Below are positions 8,542 to 17,186 of a stretch of 64,000 nucleotides of DNA, one piece after another; positions within the stretch are counted from its first letter, which is position 1; every line of letters starts with the position of its first letter. The notes beneath the pieces were generated by a model. It saw only the letters and a list, made by a program, of their open reading frames with translations, searched no databases and was not told the DNA's origin. This stretch comes from Ornithinibacillus halotolerans. GTDB lineage: Bacteria; Bacillota; Bacilli; Bacillales; Amphibacillaceae. The translations under genes and the position numbers were made by a program. Location of the stretch: NCBI RefSeq assembly GCF_014637405.1, contig NZ_BMEY01000018.1:1-64000 (forward strand). Reading direction: 5' to 3'.

Positions 8542-9232
8542 AGTGAAAGATTCCGTTAGTCGAGAAATTATTGTGAAAGCAGCGATTCAAAAGGTTTGGG
8601 ATGCATTAACAAAAGAGGAACATTTAAATCGCTGGTATACGAAAGAGGCTAAAGTAGATTTTCGGATCGGTGGGAAGGGATTCCTAAACCATGGCTGGGG
8701 TGCAACATCGGAAGGTATTTATACGGAAATTGAACCTTTAAAACGTTTTGTGATGCAAAGCCAAGATGGAGATTTTCAGACGATTACAGAATTAGAAGAG
8801 GTTGATAATGGAATTCGTGTGCGTATAACATATCATGCACCATTTATTAATGAAATGGATGCAGTAGCTAAGGAGAACATGCTCTTTGGAACAGGACAAT
8901 TTCTAGGCAATTTAAAGAGTGTATATGAGGCAAATCAAGATCAACGGAACAGGTTTTGGAGAGTGTGGATTGGTATTTCACATTCTTCTAATGAGGAAAT
9001 TCCAGGTACAAAAGTACAAGCAGTGAAAGAAGGAACGTCAGCTGATAAAGCAGGATTACTTCCAGGAGATATAATTATAAAAATGGATCAAGATCGAGTA
9101 ACTGGCTATCAGTCATTTGAGCAGCTATTAAATGCGAAAGATTCTAGTTCTACTGTTACATTAACCATCTTACGTGGCAAAGAGGAAGTTAGCATGGAAT
9201 GTCCATTGGATGCATATCCTGTACCATATTAA
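8534..9232 (+). CDS. SRPBCC (AHSA1) domain fused to a C-terminal PDZ domain
   Basis: The 232-residue protein starts at the ATG at 8534, with GAAGGAG 9 bp upstream, overlapping the arsR stop. Residues about 1-140 are an AHSA1/START-like domain (VSREIIVKAAIQKVWDALTK, HLNRWYTKEAKVDFRIGGKG). Residues about 148-225 form a PDZ domain (WIGISHSSNEEIPGTKV, DKAGLLPGDIIIKMDQDRV, TLTILRGKEEVSM). There is no signal peptide or protease domain, so this is a cytoplasmic ligand-binding protein with a peptide-binding module. Pairing with an ArsR repressor is common for the SRPBCC part; the PDZ tail is unusual. Confidence 0.82.
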   Translation: MIKVKDSVSREIIVKAAIQKVWDALTKEEHLNRWYTKEAKVDFRIGGKGFLNHGWGATSEGIYTEIEPLKRFVMQSQDGDFQTITELEEVDNGIRVRITYHAPFINEMDAVAKENMLFGTGQFLGNLKSVYEANQDQRNRFWRVWIGISHSSNEEIPGTKVQAVKEGTSADKAGLLPGDIIIKMDQDRVTGYQSFEQLLNAKDSSSTVTLTILRGKEEVSMECPLDAYPVPY

Positions 9233-9242
9233 CAATAAAAAG

Positions 9243-9537
9243 AAGATGGGACAATAATAAATTTCTAATTTAAAAGCCGAATAATACGATACATTAGCTC
9301 CGGAAATATACGTAGACTCCTCGAAAAAGGAAAACGCTTTTTCTTCGTGCGATGTTTCGCTGACGAAGCGTTCCTTGTCCTGCGGGAGGAAAGGCATAGG
9401 TGAGACCCCACAGTGTGATAGCACGAGGAGGCTCACCAGCCGCCCGCGGAAAGCGAAGTATATTTCCGGAGCGGGTTAGTTGCACCCAAATCGTATAATC
9501 CGGTTTTTATGTAGAAGAACGTTCGCCTCAGCCCCAA
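9243..9537 (+). repeat. GC-rich interspersed palindromic repeat, copy 2, with nested insertion
   Basis: Long inverted arms are visible: CCGAATAATACGAT...CTCCGGAAATATACG on the left and AGTATATTTCCGGAGCGGG...ATCGTATAATCCGG on the right. The core (GCGGGAGGAAAGGCATAGGT, GAGGAGGCTCACCAGCCGCC) matches copy 1 at 122. Between GACTCCT and GCGGGAGG about 60 extra bases are inserted that themselves form a stem (AACGC and TTCGT arms against ACGAA and GCGTT). The whole can form one large stem-loop in RNA or single-stranded DNA. Confidence 0.8.
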
Positions 9538-9544
9538 AGAAAAT

Positions 9545-9748
9545 TTATCGCTCATTATAAAAAGCAAGGTAGATCCCAAATATAAATACAATACCAATCA
9601 GAAAATAAGGTAAATAATTAGTTTCCTCGCTGCCGAACCCAGCTGTAAAAAACATCGCATCACTTAAATTTAGTAGAACAATAACTAAGGCCAATGTTAA
9701 TAAAGAAAAACCGGCTAATAGGATTCCTAATTTTCTCAAACTACTCAT
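9545..9748 (-). CDS. Small two-helix membrane protein
   Basis: About 67 residues with hydrophobic segments LGILLAGFSLLTLALVIVLL and YLPYFLIGIVFIFGIYLAFY. The start is uncertain. An ATG at 9748 overlaps the end of the upstream SRPBCC gene but abuts the GGGGG; a TTG at 9739 (MRKLGILL) has that site at proper spacing. Both are translationally coupled to the upstream gene. Function is unknown. Confidence 0.6.
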   Translation of the reverse strand: MSSLRKLGILLAGFSLLTLALVIVLLNLSDAMFFTAGFGSEETNYLPYFLIGIVFIFGIYLAFYNER

Positions 9749-10202
9749 CCCCCTTTTCTTCTGCAAACTTTTTTAGTTCCCTTGCTCGATTGCGAATAAA
9801 TGTTGCCATGTATTTTTCTAAGAACCATTTATCAGCTAGTACACCAATGAAACCGAAAGGAGAGCGATAATCAAAAATATCGACCATCTTTGTTCCTCCA
9901 TCTATTTCAAAGAATTGGTGTGTATGTCGAAAGGAGTGGAATGCACCACGAACCATAATATCAACAAATTCGTTCGGTTTATCCATCGAAATAATCTTAG
10001 CTGTTAACCTTTGTCGTATTCCAAAATGAGTAGCTTCCCAAGTGACCATATCGCCTTCTTCTAATAAACCTTCTGTCACTCCTCCGATTGCTATTTCCTT
10101 TGATTTTCCAGTTGTTTTTATATGGATATCTACACTTCTAGCAAGATCAAAGACTACTTCCACAGGTGCAGAGATAAATTCTTCATGTTTTACGATTGGC
10201 AT
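9741..10202 (-). CDS. SRPBCC family protein (polyketide cyclase/dehydrase-like)
   Basis: The 153-residue protein begins MPIVKHEEFISAPVEVVFDL, a typical SRPBCC start, and contains FRHTHQFFEIDGGTKMVDIFDYRSPFG and a C-terminal helix with FIRNRARELKKFAEE. I use the ATG at 10202 because AAAGGAGA lies 5 bp upstream; a longer ORF start is not supported. It binds or processes an unknown ligand. It is coupled to the small membrane protein gene at its 3' end. Confidence 0.75.
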   Translation of the reverse strand: MPIVKHEEFISAPVEVVFDLARSVDIHIKTTGKSKEIAIGGVTEGLLEEGDMVTWEATHFGIRQRLTAKIISMDKPNEFVDIMVRGAFHSFRHTHQFFEIDGGTKMVDIFDYRSPFGFIGVLADKWFLEKYMATFIRNRARELKKFAEEKGDE

Positions 10203-10263
10203 TTTATTCTCCTTTACCTCATCAAGTAACGCTAATTCCATATTATCATAAATTTCAAAAAAT

Positions 10264-10290
10264 TGTCACAAAAACAACTCCTATTTCGTT
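10264..10290 (+). promoter_or_regulatory. ECF41-type promoter TGTCACA-N16-CGTT
   Basis: TGTCACA at 10264-10270 is followed after exactly 16 bp by CGTT at 10287-10290, 33 bp before the oxidoreductase start. This resembles the promoter described for ECF41 sigma factors (TGTCACA and CGTC elements). A remnant of just such a sigma factor lies downstream, which makes a chance match less likely. Confidence 0.6.
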
Positions 10291-10322
10291 TAATTTATAA
10301 ATAGAAGATAGGGGTTGAAATT

Positions 10323-10730
10323 GTGTCTACGTTAACATGTATCATAATCGGTGGGGGCTATGCTGGAATTCATGCTATCCGGTCGATTCAAAGAAGGATG
10401 GGGCAAACAGTTAGGCTTCGTATAATATTAGTCGATCCAAGTCCATATCATGTACAGAAAGTTCTCCTTTTTAAACCAGCAGCTATAAAAAATTCAACCA
10501 TTAAAATACCATGGAAAAAAATATTCCCTACTAATCTGAAAGTAATCCAAGGTGCAGTGACATCAATTAATCATGTTGATAAAGTTATTCATTTGAAAGA
10601 AACATCAGATGAAGATAACACACTAGCATATGATATAGCAGTCGTAGCGGTTGGAAGTGTGTTTCAATCTGTCGACTCAAACAAAGGTGGAATACCTCTT
10701 ATAAGTGCTGAACATGGAAATAAAATATAT
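10323..10730 (+). pseudogene. NDH-2-like FAD oxidoreductase, 3'-truncated
   Basis: The GTG start has GGGG 8 bp upstream. The first ~135 residues carry the FAD-binding GxGxxG variant IIIGGGYAGIHAIRSIQ and the strand ending AYDIAVVAVGS, typical of the NADH dehydrogenase-like pyridine nucleotide-disulfide family, normally about 350 residues or more. Homology ends near 10730, where the reading passes out of frame into a sigma-factor remnant; the ORF stops at 10868. The second FAD/NAD motif and C-terminus are missing, so the gene is broken. ECF41 sigma factors are typically encoded beside an oxidoreductase, decarboxylase or epimerase, and this is probably that partner. Confidence 0.75.
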
Positions 10731-11062
10731 ATTCCTTACAACAAGGAAATGTTGACCAATTACTCCCATTATTATCTGATGAAATTACGATTTACTCAGA
10801 CGGTGGAGGCAAGGTTCCAGCAGCCATTCGACCAATACATTCTCCCGAAATGGTCCTTCGTTTCCTAGCTGGCTTACTGAAGCGACTGCCTTTATTTGGT
10901 GAACATACGGAAATTGAAAATAGTCCATTAAACAATGAAGAAGCAATCATTGTTCGAGTAAACAGTCAAATAATACTGGCAGCATTGTTTGATATTAAAG
11001 CAAATAAAATAAATAAGATCTACTTTGTGCGAAATCCAGATAAATTAGAAAGATTGGAATAA
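10724..11062 (+). pseudogene. ECF41-type sigma factor, C-terminal domain only
   Basis: In the frame opened after the stop at 10721 the translation reads LQQGNVDQLLPLLSDEITIY, then SDGGGKVPAAIRPI, LRFLAGLLKR and a final IYFVRNPDKLERLE. These are the signature blocks of the fused SnoaL-like regulatory domain of ECF41 (SigJ-like) sigma factors, including the DGGGK motif. The sigma-2 and sigma-4 regions that bind RNA polymerase and DNA are absent. The N-terminal part was lost in the same event that removed the end of the upstream oxidoreductase. Confidence 0.78.
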
Positions 11063-11109
11063 ATAAATAATAGAGGCATTCTTGCTATTTTGGCAAAAAA
11101 TTCAAGTGG

Positions 11110-11152
11110 AAACCGAACAATCGAATAAAATAAATGAAATAAATTCGGAAAA
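11110..11152 (+). promoter_or_regulatory. Paired PurR boxes upstream of xpt
   Basis: AAACCGAACAAT (11110-11121) and, inverted, AAATTCGGAAAA (11141-11152) match the CCGAA-centred PurBoxes bound by the purine repressor PurR in Bacillus. They lie just before the promoter at 11158. Confidence 0.65.
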
Positions 11153-11157
11153 AGGGG

Positions 11158-11186
11158 TTGATTTTCGAAAGGTATGCCATTATACT
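11158..11186 (+). promoter_or_regulatory. Sigma-A promoter of xpt-pbuX
   Basis: TTGATT (11158-11163), a 17-bp spacer and TATACT (11181-11186) are placed so that transcription starts just before the riboswitch. Confidence 0.75.
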
Positions 11187-11204
11187 AAAAACAATTCAAT
11201 ACTA

Positions 11205-11275
11205 TTTTCATATAATCGCGGGGATATGGCCTGCAAGTTTCTACCAGCTTACCGTAAATGAGCTGACTATGAAAA
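11205..11275 (+). ncRNA. Guanine (purine) riboswitch aptamer
   Basis: The stretch has the purine aptamer layout: P1 strands TTTCATATAATC and GACTATGAAA, P2 with GGGGATATGGCCTGC, the loop-loop partners, and P3 around ACCAGCTTACCGTAAATGAG. The base pairing with ligand is C in GACTATG, which specifies guanine or hypoxanthine; adenine sensors have U there. It controls xpt-pbuX through the terminator at 11343. Confidence 0.95.
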
Positions 11276-11342
11276 GTAACTGAATGACAACACGCCAATC
11301 TTTTTGGTGTATTTCATCATTCTATTTTTCAAGCATATTATG

Positions 11343-11392
11343 CTCGGAAATTTACTTCTTCATAGGGAGGAGTATATTTTCGAGCTTTTTTT
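11343..11392 (+). terminator. Riboswitch-controlled intrinsic terminator
   Basis: CTCGGAAATTTACTTCTTC pairs with GAGGAGTATATTTTCGAG and a T7 run follows. Guanine binding upstream is expected to favour this stem and stop transcription before xpt. Confidence 0.85.
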
Positions 11393-11414
11393 GTATTTGA
11401 AATTACTTTCATAG

Positions 11415-12028
<614 letters not shown>

Positions 12029-12029
<1 letters not shown>

Positions 12030-13315
12030 TGAAGACAACAGCTTTAGGAATCCAACATGTGTTAGCAATGTATGCAGGAGCTATTCTCGTTCCATTAATT
12101 ATTGGAGGATCATTAGGTTTAACGGCTGAACAATTAACGTATTTAGTAGCCATAGATATTTTTATGTGTGGTATTGCTACACTTTTACAAGTTGTGAGAA
12201 ATAAATTCTTCGGTATCGGCCTCCCGGTTGTTCTTGGATGTACATTTACTGCAGTAGGTCCCATGATCGCCATTGGTAGTGAATTTGGCATTAGTACTAT
12301 GTATGGAGCCATTATTGCTTCAGGAGTAATTATTGTAATTATTAGTGGATTCTTTGGAAAACTTGTGCGATTTTTCCCACCGATTGTTACGGGAACAGTA
12401 GTAGTAATCATTGGGGTGACGCTAATCCCAGTTGCAATTAATGACTTAGGTGGCGGTCAAGGAGCAGCTGATTTTGGTTCAATTTCTAATATTGCGTTAG
12501 GATTTGGTACGTTATTATTTATTATTTTGACATATCGTTTTTCAAAAGGATTTATGCGTTCAGTTTCCATTTTACTTGGCTTAATTGTTGGGACAATTGC
12601 TGCTGGATTAATGGGTAAAGTTGATTTCAGTGCGGTAGCAGAAGCTTCTTATTTCCGTTTACCGGAACTATTTTATTTTGGAACGCCTACTTTTGAATGG
12701 TCATCCATTCTTACTTTAACATTGGTTGCTATGGTTTCCTTAGTAGAGTCAACTGGAGTTTACTTTGCAGTTAGTGATATGACGAAGAAAAAGTTAACAG
12801 AAGCTGAACTATCAAGAGGATATCGAGCAGAAGGATTAGCTATTTTCTTAGGTGGAATTTTTAATGCTCTTCAATATACGGCATATTCTCAAAATGTAGG
12901 ACTATTACAATTATCTGGTGTTAAAACTCGAAAAGTTATCCTTGTTGCTGGAGCGATGTTAGTTGGATTAGGTTTAGTTCCGAAAATTGCAGCCTTCACA
13001 ACGATCATTCCCAAATCTGTTTTAGGTGGAGCAAGTATTGCTATGTTTGGAATGGTAATTGCTCAAGGAATTAAAATGTTAAGTAAAGAAATTTCCATTT
13101 CTACTGGAAATTCCATGATTGTTGCTTGTTCTGTTGGTATGGGGCTTGGTGTTACGGTAGTACCAGAATTATTTGCTCAATTACCAAGTGGAGTACAAAT
13201 CTTAACAAGTAATGGAATTGTTGCAGGTAGTATCACTGCAATTGTACTGAATATTGTATTTAATATGTTGCCTACTAAACAACCTGTACCTGTGTTACAG
13301 GAAAAAGAAGCATAA
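12029..13315 (+). CDS. pbuX: Xanthine permease PbuX (NCS2 family)
   Basis: The 428-residue polytopic protein brings xanthine into the cell with protons. NCS2 features are present: GIQHVLAMYAGAILVPLIIG at the start, the substrate-site motif LPVVLGCTFTAVGPMIAIG, and FNALQYTAYSQNVGLLQLSGV with the conserved QNVG region. Its ATG shares a base with the xpt stop (TAATG), so the two are translationally coupled. It lacks its own promoter and shares the riboswitch. Confidence 0.95.
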
Positions 13316-13335
13316 AGGAAGTATTGAAGTGGAAG

Positions 13336-13367
13336 GACACAAGCCGAGTTGGTTTGTGTCTTTTTGT
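13336..13367 (+). terminator. Terminator of xpt-pbuX
   Basis: GACACAAGCC and GGTTTGTGTC pair and TTTTTG follows. Confidence 0.8.
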
Positions 13368-13404
13368 TGTATTTGTAAGGAGTGATACATTTGGATTTGA
13401 GTTT

Positions 13405-14100
13405 ATTTGGGGTGGAAGGGTGCATGATCCAGGGGGAAGGTCACAAATGCGAGAAGATAGGGCACATAGTTCAGTGGGAAGGTCACATATGCGAGAAGGA
13501 AGGGCACATAGTTCAGAGGGAAGGTCACATATGCGAGAGGAGCGGGCGCATATTTCTTTGGGAAGGTCACATATGTGAGAGGATAGGGCGCATACTCCAG
13601 AGGGAAGGTCACATATGTGAGAGGATAGGGCACATAGTTCAGAGGGAAGGTCACATATGTGAGAGGAACGGGCGCATAGTTCCTTGGGAAGGTCACAAAT
13701 GTGAGAGGAACGGGCGCATAGTTCAGAGGGAAGGTCACATAAGTGAGAGGATAGGGCGCATACTCCAGAGGGAAGGTCACATAAGTGAGAAGATAGGGCG
13801 CATACTCCCGTGGGAAGGTCACATACGCGAGAAGGAAGGGCGCATACACCAGAGGGAAGGTCACAAACGTAAGAAGGAAGGGCGCATACACCAGAGGGAA
13901 GGTCACATACGCGAGAAGGAAGGGCGCATACACCAGAGGGAAGGTCACATACGTAAGAAGGAAGGGCGCATACACCAGAGGGAAGGTCACATACGCGAGA
14001 AAGAAGGGCGCATACTCCCGTGGGTAGGCCACAAATTCGAGAAGAAAGTTCACACCCCCCACGAGATCGAGCACATACTCAAGATGGACAGTCATAAATG
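13405..14100. repeat. Array of 42-bp units (two 21-bp half-units), family 1
   Basis: About 15 units fill the gap between pbuX and pdxK. Each is two similar 21-mers: AGAGGGAAGGTCACATA plus a 4-nt tail (TGTG, CGCG, AGTG, CGTA) and AGAGGATAGGGCGCATA plus a 4-nt tail (CTCC, GTTC, CACC, TTTC). The half-units share AGAGG-N2-AGG-N-C-N-CATA. Copies drift gradually along the array and decay at both ends. Because 42 is a multiple of three and units lack stops, ORFs of about 240-250 codons exist on both strands (251 on plus, 238 on minus). I do not regard them as genes. Confidence 0.9.
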
Positions 14101-14104
14101 TGAA

Positions 14105-14143
14105 CAAAAAAATACCCAAGGCAAATTAAAGCCTTGAGTATCT
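14105..14143 (-). terminator. Terminator of pdxK
   Basis: On the minus strand TACTCAAGGC and GCCTTGGGTA pair and a T-rich run follows. Confidence 0.8.
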
Positions 14144-14156
14144 TAAAAATTTACTA

Positions 14157-14972
14157 TTAATTATTAGCTACAAACTTATTATAAGCCCCATGCATAACAG
14201 GACCGACGTAATCATTTAATTGCCATCCATATTCAATAGCAGCGGAAACAAACTTTTTCGCATTTGTTACTGCATCTAATACAGATTGTCCATTGGCAAG
14301 GTTTGCTGTTATTGCAGCAGCAAAGGTACAGCCTGCACCATGGTTATAGGTGGTATCAATTTTTTCACTTTCTAGAAGTGAGAAATCTTTACCATCATAG
14401 AATAAGTCTACTGCTTTGTCATGTTCGATGGCACGTCCACCTTTTATTACCACATGTTTTGCACCAAGTTCATGAATTTTTACTGCAGCTTCTTTCATTC
14501 CATCAATCGTTTTAATTGGACCAGAAGTGCCTGCAAGTTGCCAAGCTTCAAATAAATTTGGTGTAGTTACAAGTGAAACAGGTAGTAATACTGCACGCAT
14601 TGCATCGGTATTTTCAGGTAAAAGAAGTTCATCTTCTCCTTTACATACCATTACTGGATCAAGTACATATTTATCAATATGATGTTCGTGGATTTTCTTA
14701 GCTCCAAGTTCAATTACATCAACGGTGCCAAGCATTCCCGATTTCATCGCATCAATACCAACAGATAATGTTGTTTCTAATTGTTTCTCAACAACGCTCA
14801 CATCAATTGTTGTTACATCATGATTCCATCCATCAGGTTTCATTGTCACAATAGATGTTAAGGCATTCATACCATAGACACCATGTTCTTGGAACGTCTT
14901 CAAGTCAGCTTGAATTCCCGCTCCGCCACTAGTATCTGAACCTGCTAGGGTTAATGCTTTTTTTAATGCCAT
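14157..14972 (-). CDS. pdxK: Pyridoxine/hydroxymethylpyrimidine kinase PdxK
   Basis: The 271-residue ribokinase-fold enzyme phosphorylates pyridoxal and pyridoxine (and possibly HMP) in vitamin B6 salvage. It matches Bacillus PdxK: ALTLAGSDTSGGAGIQADLK, the substrate and ATP region VLDPVMVCKGEDELL, HVVIKGGRAIEHDKAVD and the anion-hole NHGAGCTFAAAITA. Length is as expected. GAGGGGG precedes the ATG. The family 1 repeat array lies just past its terminator. Confidence 0.92.
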   Translation of the reverse strand: MALKKALTLAGSDTSGGAGIQADLKTFQEHGVYGMNALTSIVTMKPDGWNHDVTTIDVSVVEKQLETTLSVGIDAMKSGMLGTVDVIELGAKKIHEHHIDKYVLDPVMVCKGEDELLLPENTDAMRAVLLPVSLVTTPNLFEAWQLAGTSGPIKTIDGMKEAAVKIHELGAKHVVIKGGRAIEHDKAVDLFYDGKDFSLLESEKIDTTYNHGAGCTFAAAITANLANGQSVLDAVTNAKKFVSAAIEYGWQLNDYVGPVMHGAYNKFVANN

Positions 14973-15128
14973 GGTGTTACCCCCTCAAATTAAGTCATAC
15001 TACTTTACTAGGATATAACATTTTTTTCTATAGATAAAGAGGTGTGACTCAAAAATTCACATAAATTCCTTTATCAAAAGTATAAGTCCCTGTACAATAG
15101 TAATAATAGTAAATACTTCAACTAAGAT

Positions 15129-15157
15129 GAGCCTCCATGATATAAATGGGGGCTTTC
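15129..15157 (+). terminator. Hairpin upstream of csaA, possible terminator or attenuator
   Basis: AGCCTCCAT and ATGGGGGCT pair around GATATAA and TTTCT follows. It lies 24 bp before the csaA start with only ~150 bp of other sequence before it, so it may attenuate csaA. The T-run is short. Confidence 0.45.
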
Positions 15158-15180
15158 TATGTTTATAGGAGGTTATATGA

Positions 15181-15510
15181 GTGGCAACGATTGATGATTT
15201 TATGAAGCTCGATTTGCGGATAGGGACTATTGTTAAGGCGGAAAATTTTCCTGAAGCACGAAAACCTGCCATAAAACTAGAAATTGATTTTGGTGAACTA
15301 GGAATGAAACAATCTTCTGCACAGATTACCAAACGATATGAAGCCGAACAACTTATCGGCAGGCAAGTGGTGGCGGTAGTTAACTTTCCACCGCGAAGGA
15401 TTGCAGGATTTAAATCTGAAGTTTTAGTGCTTGGTGGGGTACCAGGGGAGGATGATGTTGTTTTATTACGTCCAGACGAAGAAGTAGAGAATGGTACGAA
15501 AATCTCGTAA
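15181..15510 (+). CDS. csaA: CsaA, tRNA-binding-domain chaperone-like protein
   Basis: The 109-residue protein is a single EMAP/tRNA-binding OB-fold as in B. subtilis CsaA, proposed to bind tRNA and to assist protein export. Visible signatures are [39 protein letters not shown] and [20 protein letters not shown]. The start is GTG at 15181 with GGAGG 8 bp upstream; a nearby ATG is out of frame. A CBS-domain gene follows after 31 bp. Confidence 0.92.
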   Translation: MATIDDFMKLDLRIGTIVKAENFPEARKPAIKLEIDFGELGMKQSSAQITKRYEAEQLIGRQVVAVVNFPPRRIAGFKSEVLVLGGVPGEDDVVLLRPDEEVENGTKIS

Positions 15511-15541
15511 TAGCTCGGTTTACAAAAAAGGAGAATCATTC

Positions 15542-16237
15542 ATGGCAAGGAACTCTGAAAGATTTATTACAGCATTTAATCGAATTGATAAGGCAATGGA
15601 TGCCGAGTTAGAAAACAGTAAAGGATTTGGTTTTGCAAAATCGGTTAGGATATTAACAAAATATAATGCAATTGTTCGTAAGTATAAAGATGATTTATTA
15701 GAATTTGCGGAGTTAAGAAATGCAATTGTACATAATCGAATGGATACTGAACTAGTTATTGCAGAACCACATGATTCGATCGTCGAAAAGATTGAACAAA
15801 TTGAAGTGGAAATGACTAAGCCAAAATTTGTTACCCCCCAATTTGAGAAGAAAGTTAAAACTTTTGATATGAAAGATACGTTTACTCAATTGTTAGATGC
15901 AATACAAGAAAAAGGATTTTCTAAATTTCCTGTGTACAATGGGAGAGAATTTAAGGGGTTAATGACGGAAAACGGCATTACAAAATGGCTTGCTAAAAAT
16001 AAAAATAAAAATAAACATGTAGAAGATGTATTAATTGAAGAGATTTTAACGTATCAGAAAGAAAATAACTATCAATTCATTAGTGCAGATACTTCTGTTT
16101 ATGAAGCGGTTGAAGTATTTAAGGAACAAATCGGTAAAGGAAACAGGATTGATGCATTATTGATTTCTAAAAATGGACAGATAGATGAAACATTAATAGG
16201 TATAATTACTGCTTGGGACATTATGGGGATTGAATGA
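15542..16237 (+). CDS. CBS-domain protein with N-terminal helical domain
   Basis: The 231-residue protein starts at the ATG with AAAGGAG upstream; the longer ORF overlapping csaA is not needed. Residues about 1-75 are helical (RFITAFNRIDKAMDAELENS, FAELRNAIVHNRMD), resembling an HEPN-like or dimerising segment. Residues about 100-231 form a CBS pair (TQLLDAIQEKGFSKFPVY, SVYEAVEVFKEQ, TLIGIITAWDIMGIE). CBS pairs usually sense adenosyl nucleotides. No enzyme domain is attached, so the target is unknown. Confidence 0.75.
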   Translation: MARNSERFITAFNRIDKAMDAELENSKGFGFAKSVRILTKYNAIVRKYKDDLLEFAELRNAIVHNRMDTELVIAEPHDSIVEKIEQIEVEMTKPKFVTPQFEKKVKTFDMKDTFTQLLDAIQEKGFSKFPVYNGREFKGLMTENGITKWLAKNKNKNKHVEDVLIEEILTYQKENNYQFISADTSVYEAVEVFKEQIGKGNRIDALLISKNGQIDETLIGIITAWDIMGIE

Positions 16238-16238
16238 A

Positions 16239-16284
16239 AAAAATGAAGTTCAAACACAAATAAATGGTTTGAACTTCATTTTTT
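16239..16284. terminator. Bidirectional terminator
   Basis: AAAAATGAAGTTCAAAC and GTTTGAACTTCATTTTTT form a long perfect stem between convergent genes. Confidence 0.85.
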
Positions 16285-17053
16285 ATTTACTTCCTATTTG
16301 AAATTCGTAGGTTACTTCATCTACGAACTTACCAGCTTTATATGTTCTTTCTTTAAATAAGACTTGGTTATTTTGATCAATTGTTAGTACAGTGGAACAA
16401 CGTGTCCCATAATCAGGTAAATTGATAAATAATGGGGAAAGCTTTTTTTCTAAATCAAGTCCGATACCAGTATCAGGCAGAGATTCTTCTCGTGCTTGTT
16501 CTGAATTAGCTAAGATAGTAAATAATTCATTCGGATCCACGATATTGTTGTTTGATAAATATTCTTGCATATTCCTTTTCCCTATTTCTACTTTGGGCCA
16601 AGGTGTATTAAGGAAATGGTTGCTTAATCCATGCACACCAGGTTCAATTACTGTTTTTCTATCTTCTATATTGTTGTAATACATCAATTCATCAGGTTGG
16701 CCAATTAATACATTAAAACCAACATAATCTTCTTTTTGACTGCTTAACTTCTCTAAATAAGTAGCAGTTGATTCCTGTCCTTTTAAAAAGTTCGTTACAA
16801 TTTCTCCTCGCGAAATTTTGCTCGGGCGCATGTGATCAGGATGGCGGTAATTAGTAAGAGCACTAAAACGTCCTTCTCGTGTAATTCCGAGCCATGTCCC
16901 CATCTGTTCTAAATCTCGACCAGCTAAAATATTTGGTTCGTCTTCCCAATAACTAGCTTTAGCAGTTGGTCGATTATATGCCTCATCACGGTTAGCGGCT
17001 AATACGAATTTATAGTGAGGATGATTTTGATATTGAAATAAGATTAAACACAT
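16283..17053 (-). CDS. NRDE (TANGO2-like) family protein
   Basis: The 256-residue protein begins MCLILFQYQ, with Cys2 as the potential N-terminal nucleophile, and contains the family-naming AANRDEAYNRPTA and LAGRDLEQMGTWLGITREGR. Other family blocks are SRGEIVTNFL and GVHGLSNHFLNTPWPKV. Members look like Ntn-hydrolases; eukaryotic TANGO2 is linked to haem and lipid handling, but the bacterial role is unclear. GGAGG precedes the start. Confidence 0.9.
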   Translation of the reverse strand: MCLILFQYQNHPHYKFVLAANRDEAYNRPTAKASYWEDEPNILAGRDLEQMGTWLGITREGRFSALTNYRHPDHMRPSKISRGEIVTNFLKGQESTATYLEKLSSQKEDYVGFNVLIGQPDELMYYNNIEDRKTVIEPGVHGLSNHFLNTPWPKVEIGKRNMQEYLSNNNIVDPNELFTILANSEQAREESLPDTGIGLDLEKKLSPLFINLPDYGTRCSTVLTIDQNNQVLFKERTYKAGKFVDEVTYEFQIGSK

Positions 17054-17186
17054 ATGCTTGATCCTCCAAAAAAGTTATATATTCATTATAATCGTTATGT
17101 TTAGGAGAGGAAAAGAATAAGTATGCATGATATTCGTCATGTTTAATTGAATAAACAATTAATTCGTGTCTAGAAGTATTTTTTGC

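Noticed and set aside
9170-9485. Minus-strand ORFs over the second GC-rich repeat
   Set aside because: They arise from the repeat sequence, lack ribosome binding sites and overlap the SRPBCC-PDZ gene end.
13382-14137. Long plus-strand ORF (251 codons) and a minus-strand ORF of 238 codons in the 42-bp array
   Set aside because: Both follow from a stop-free repeat whose length is a multiple of three. Residues drift freely, including loss of all cysteines, and no family is recognised.
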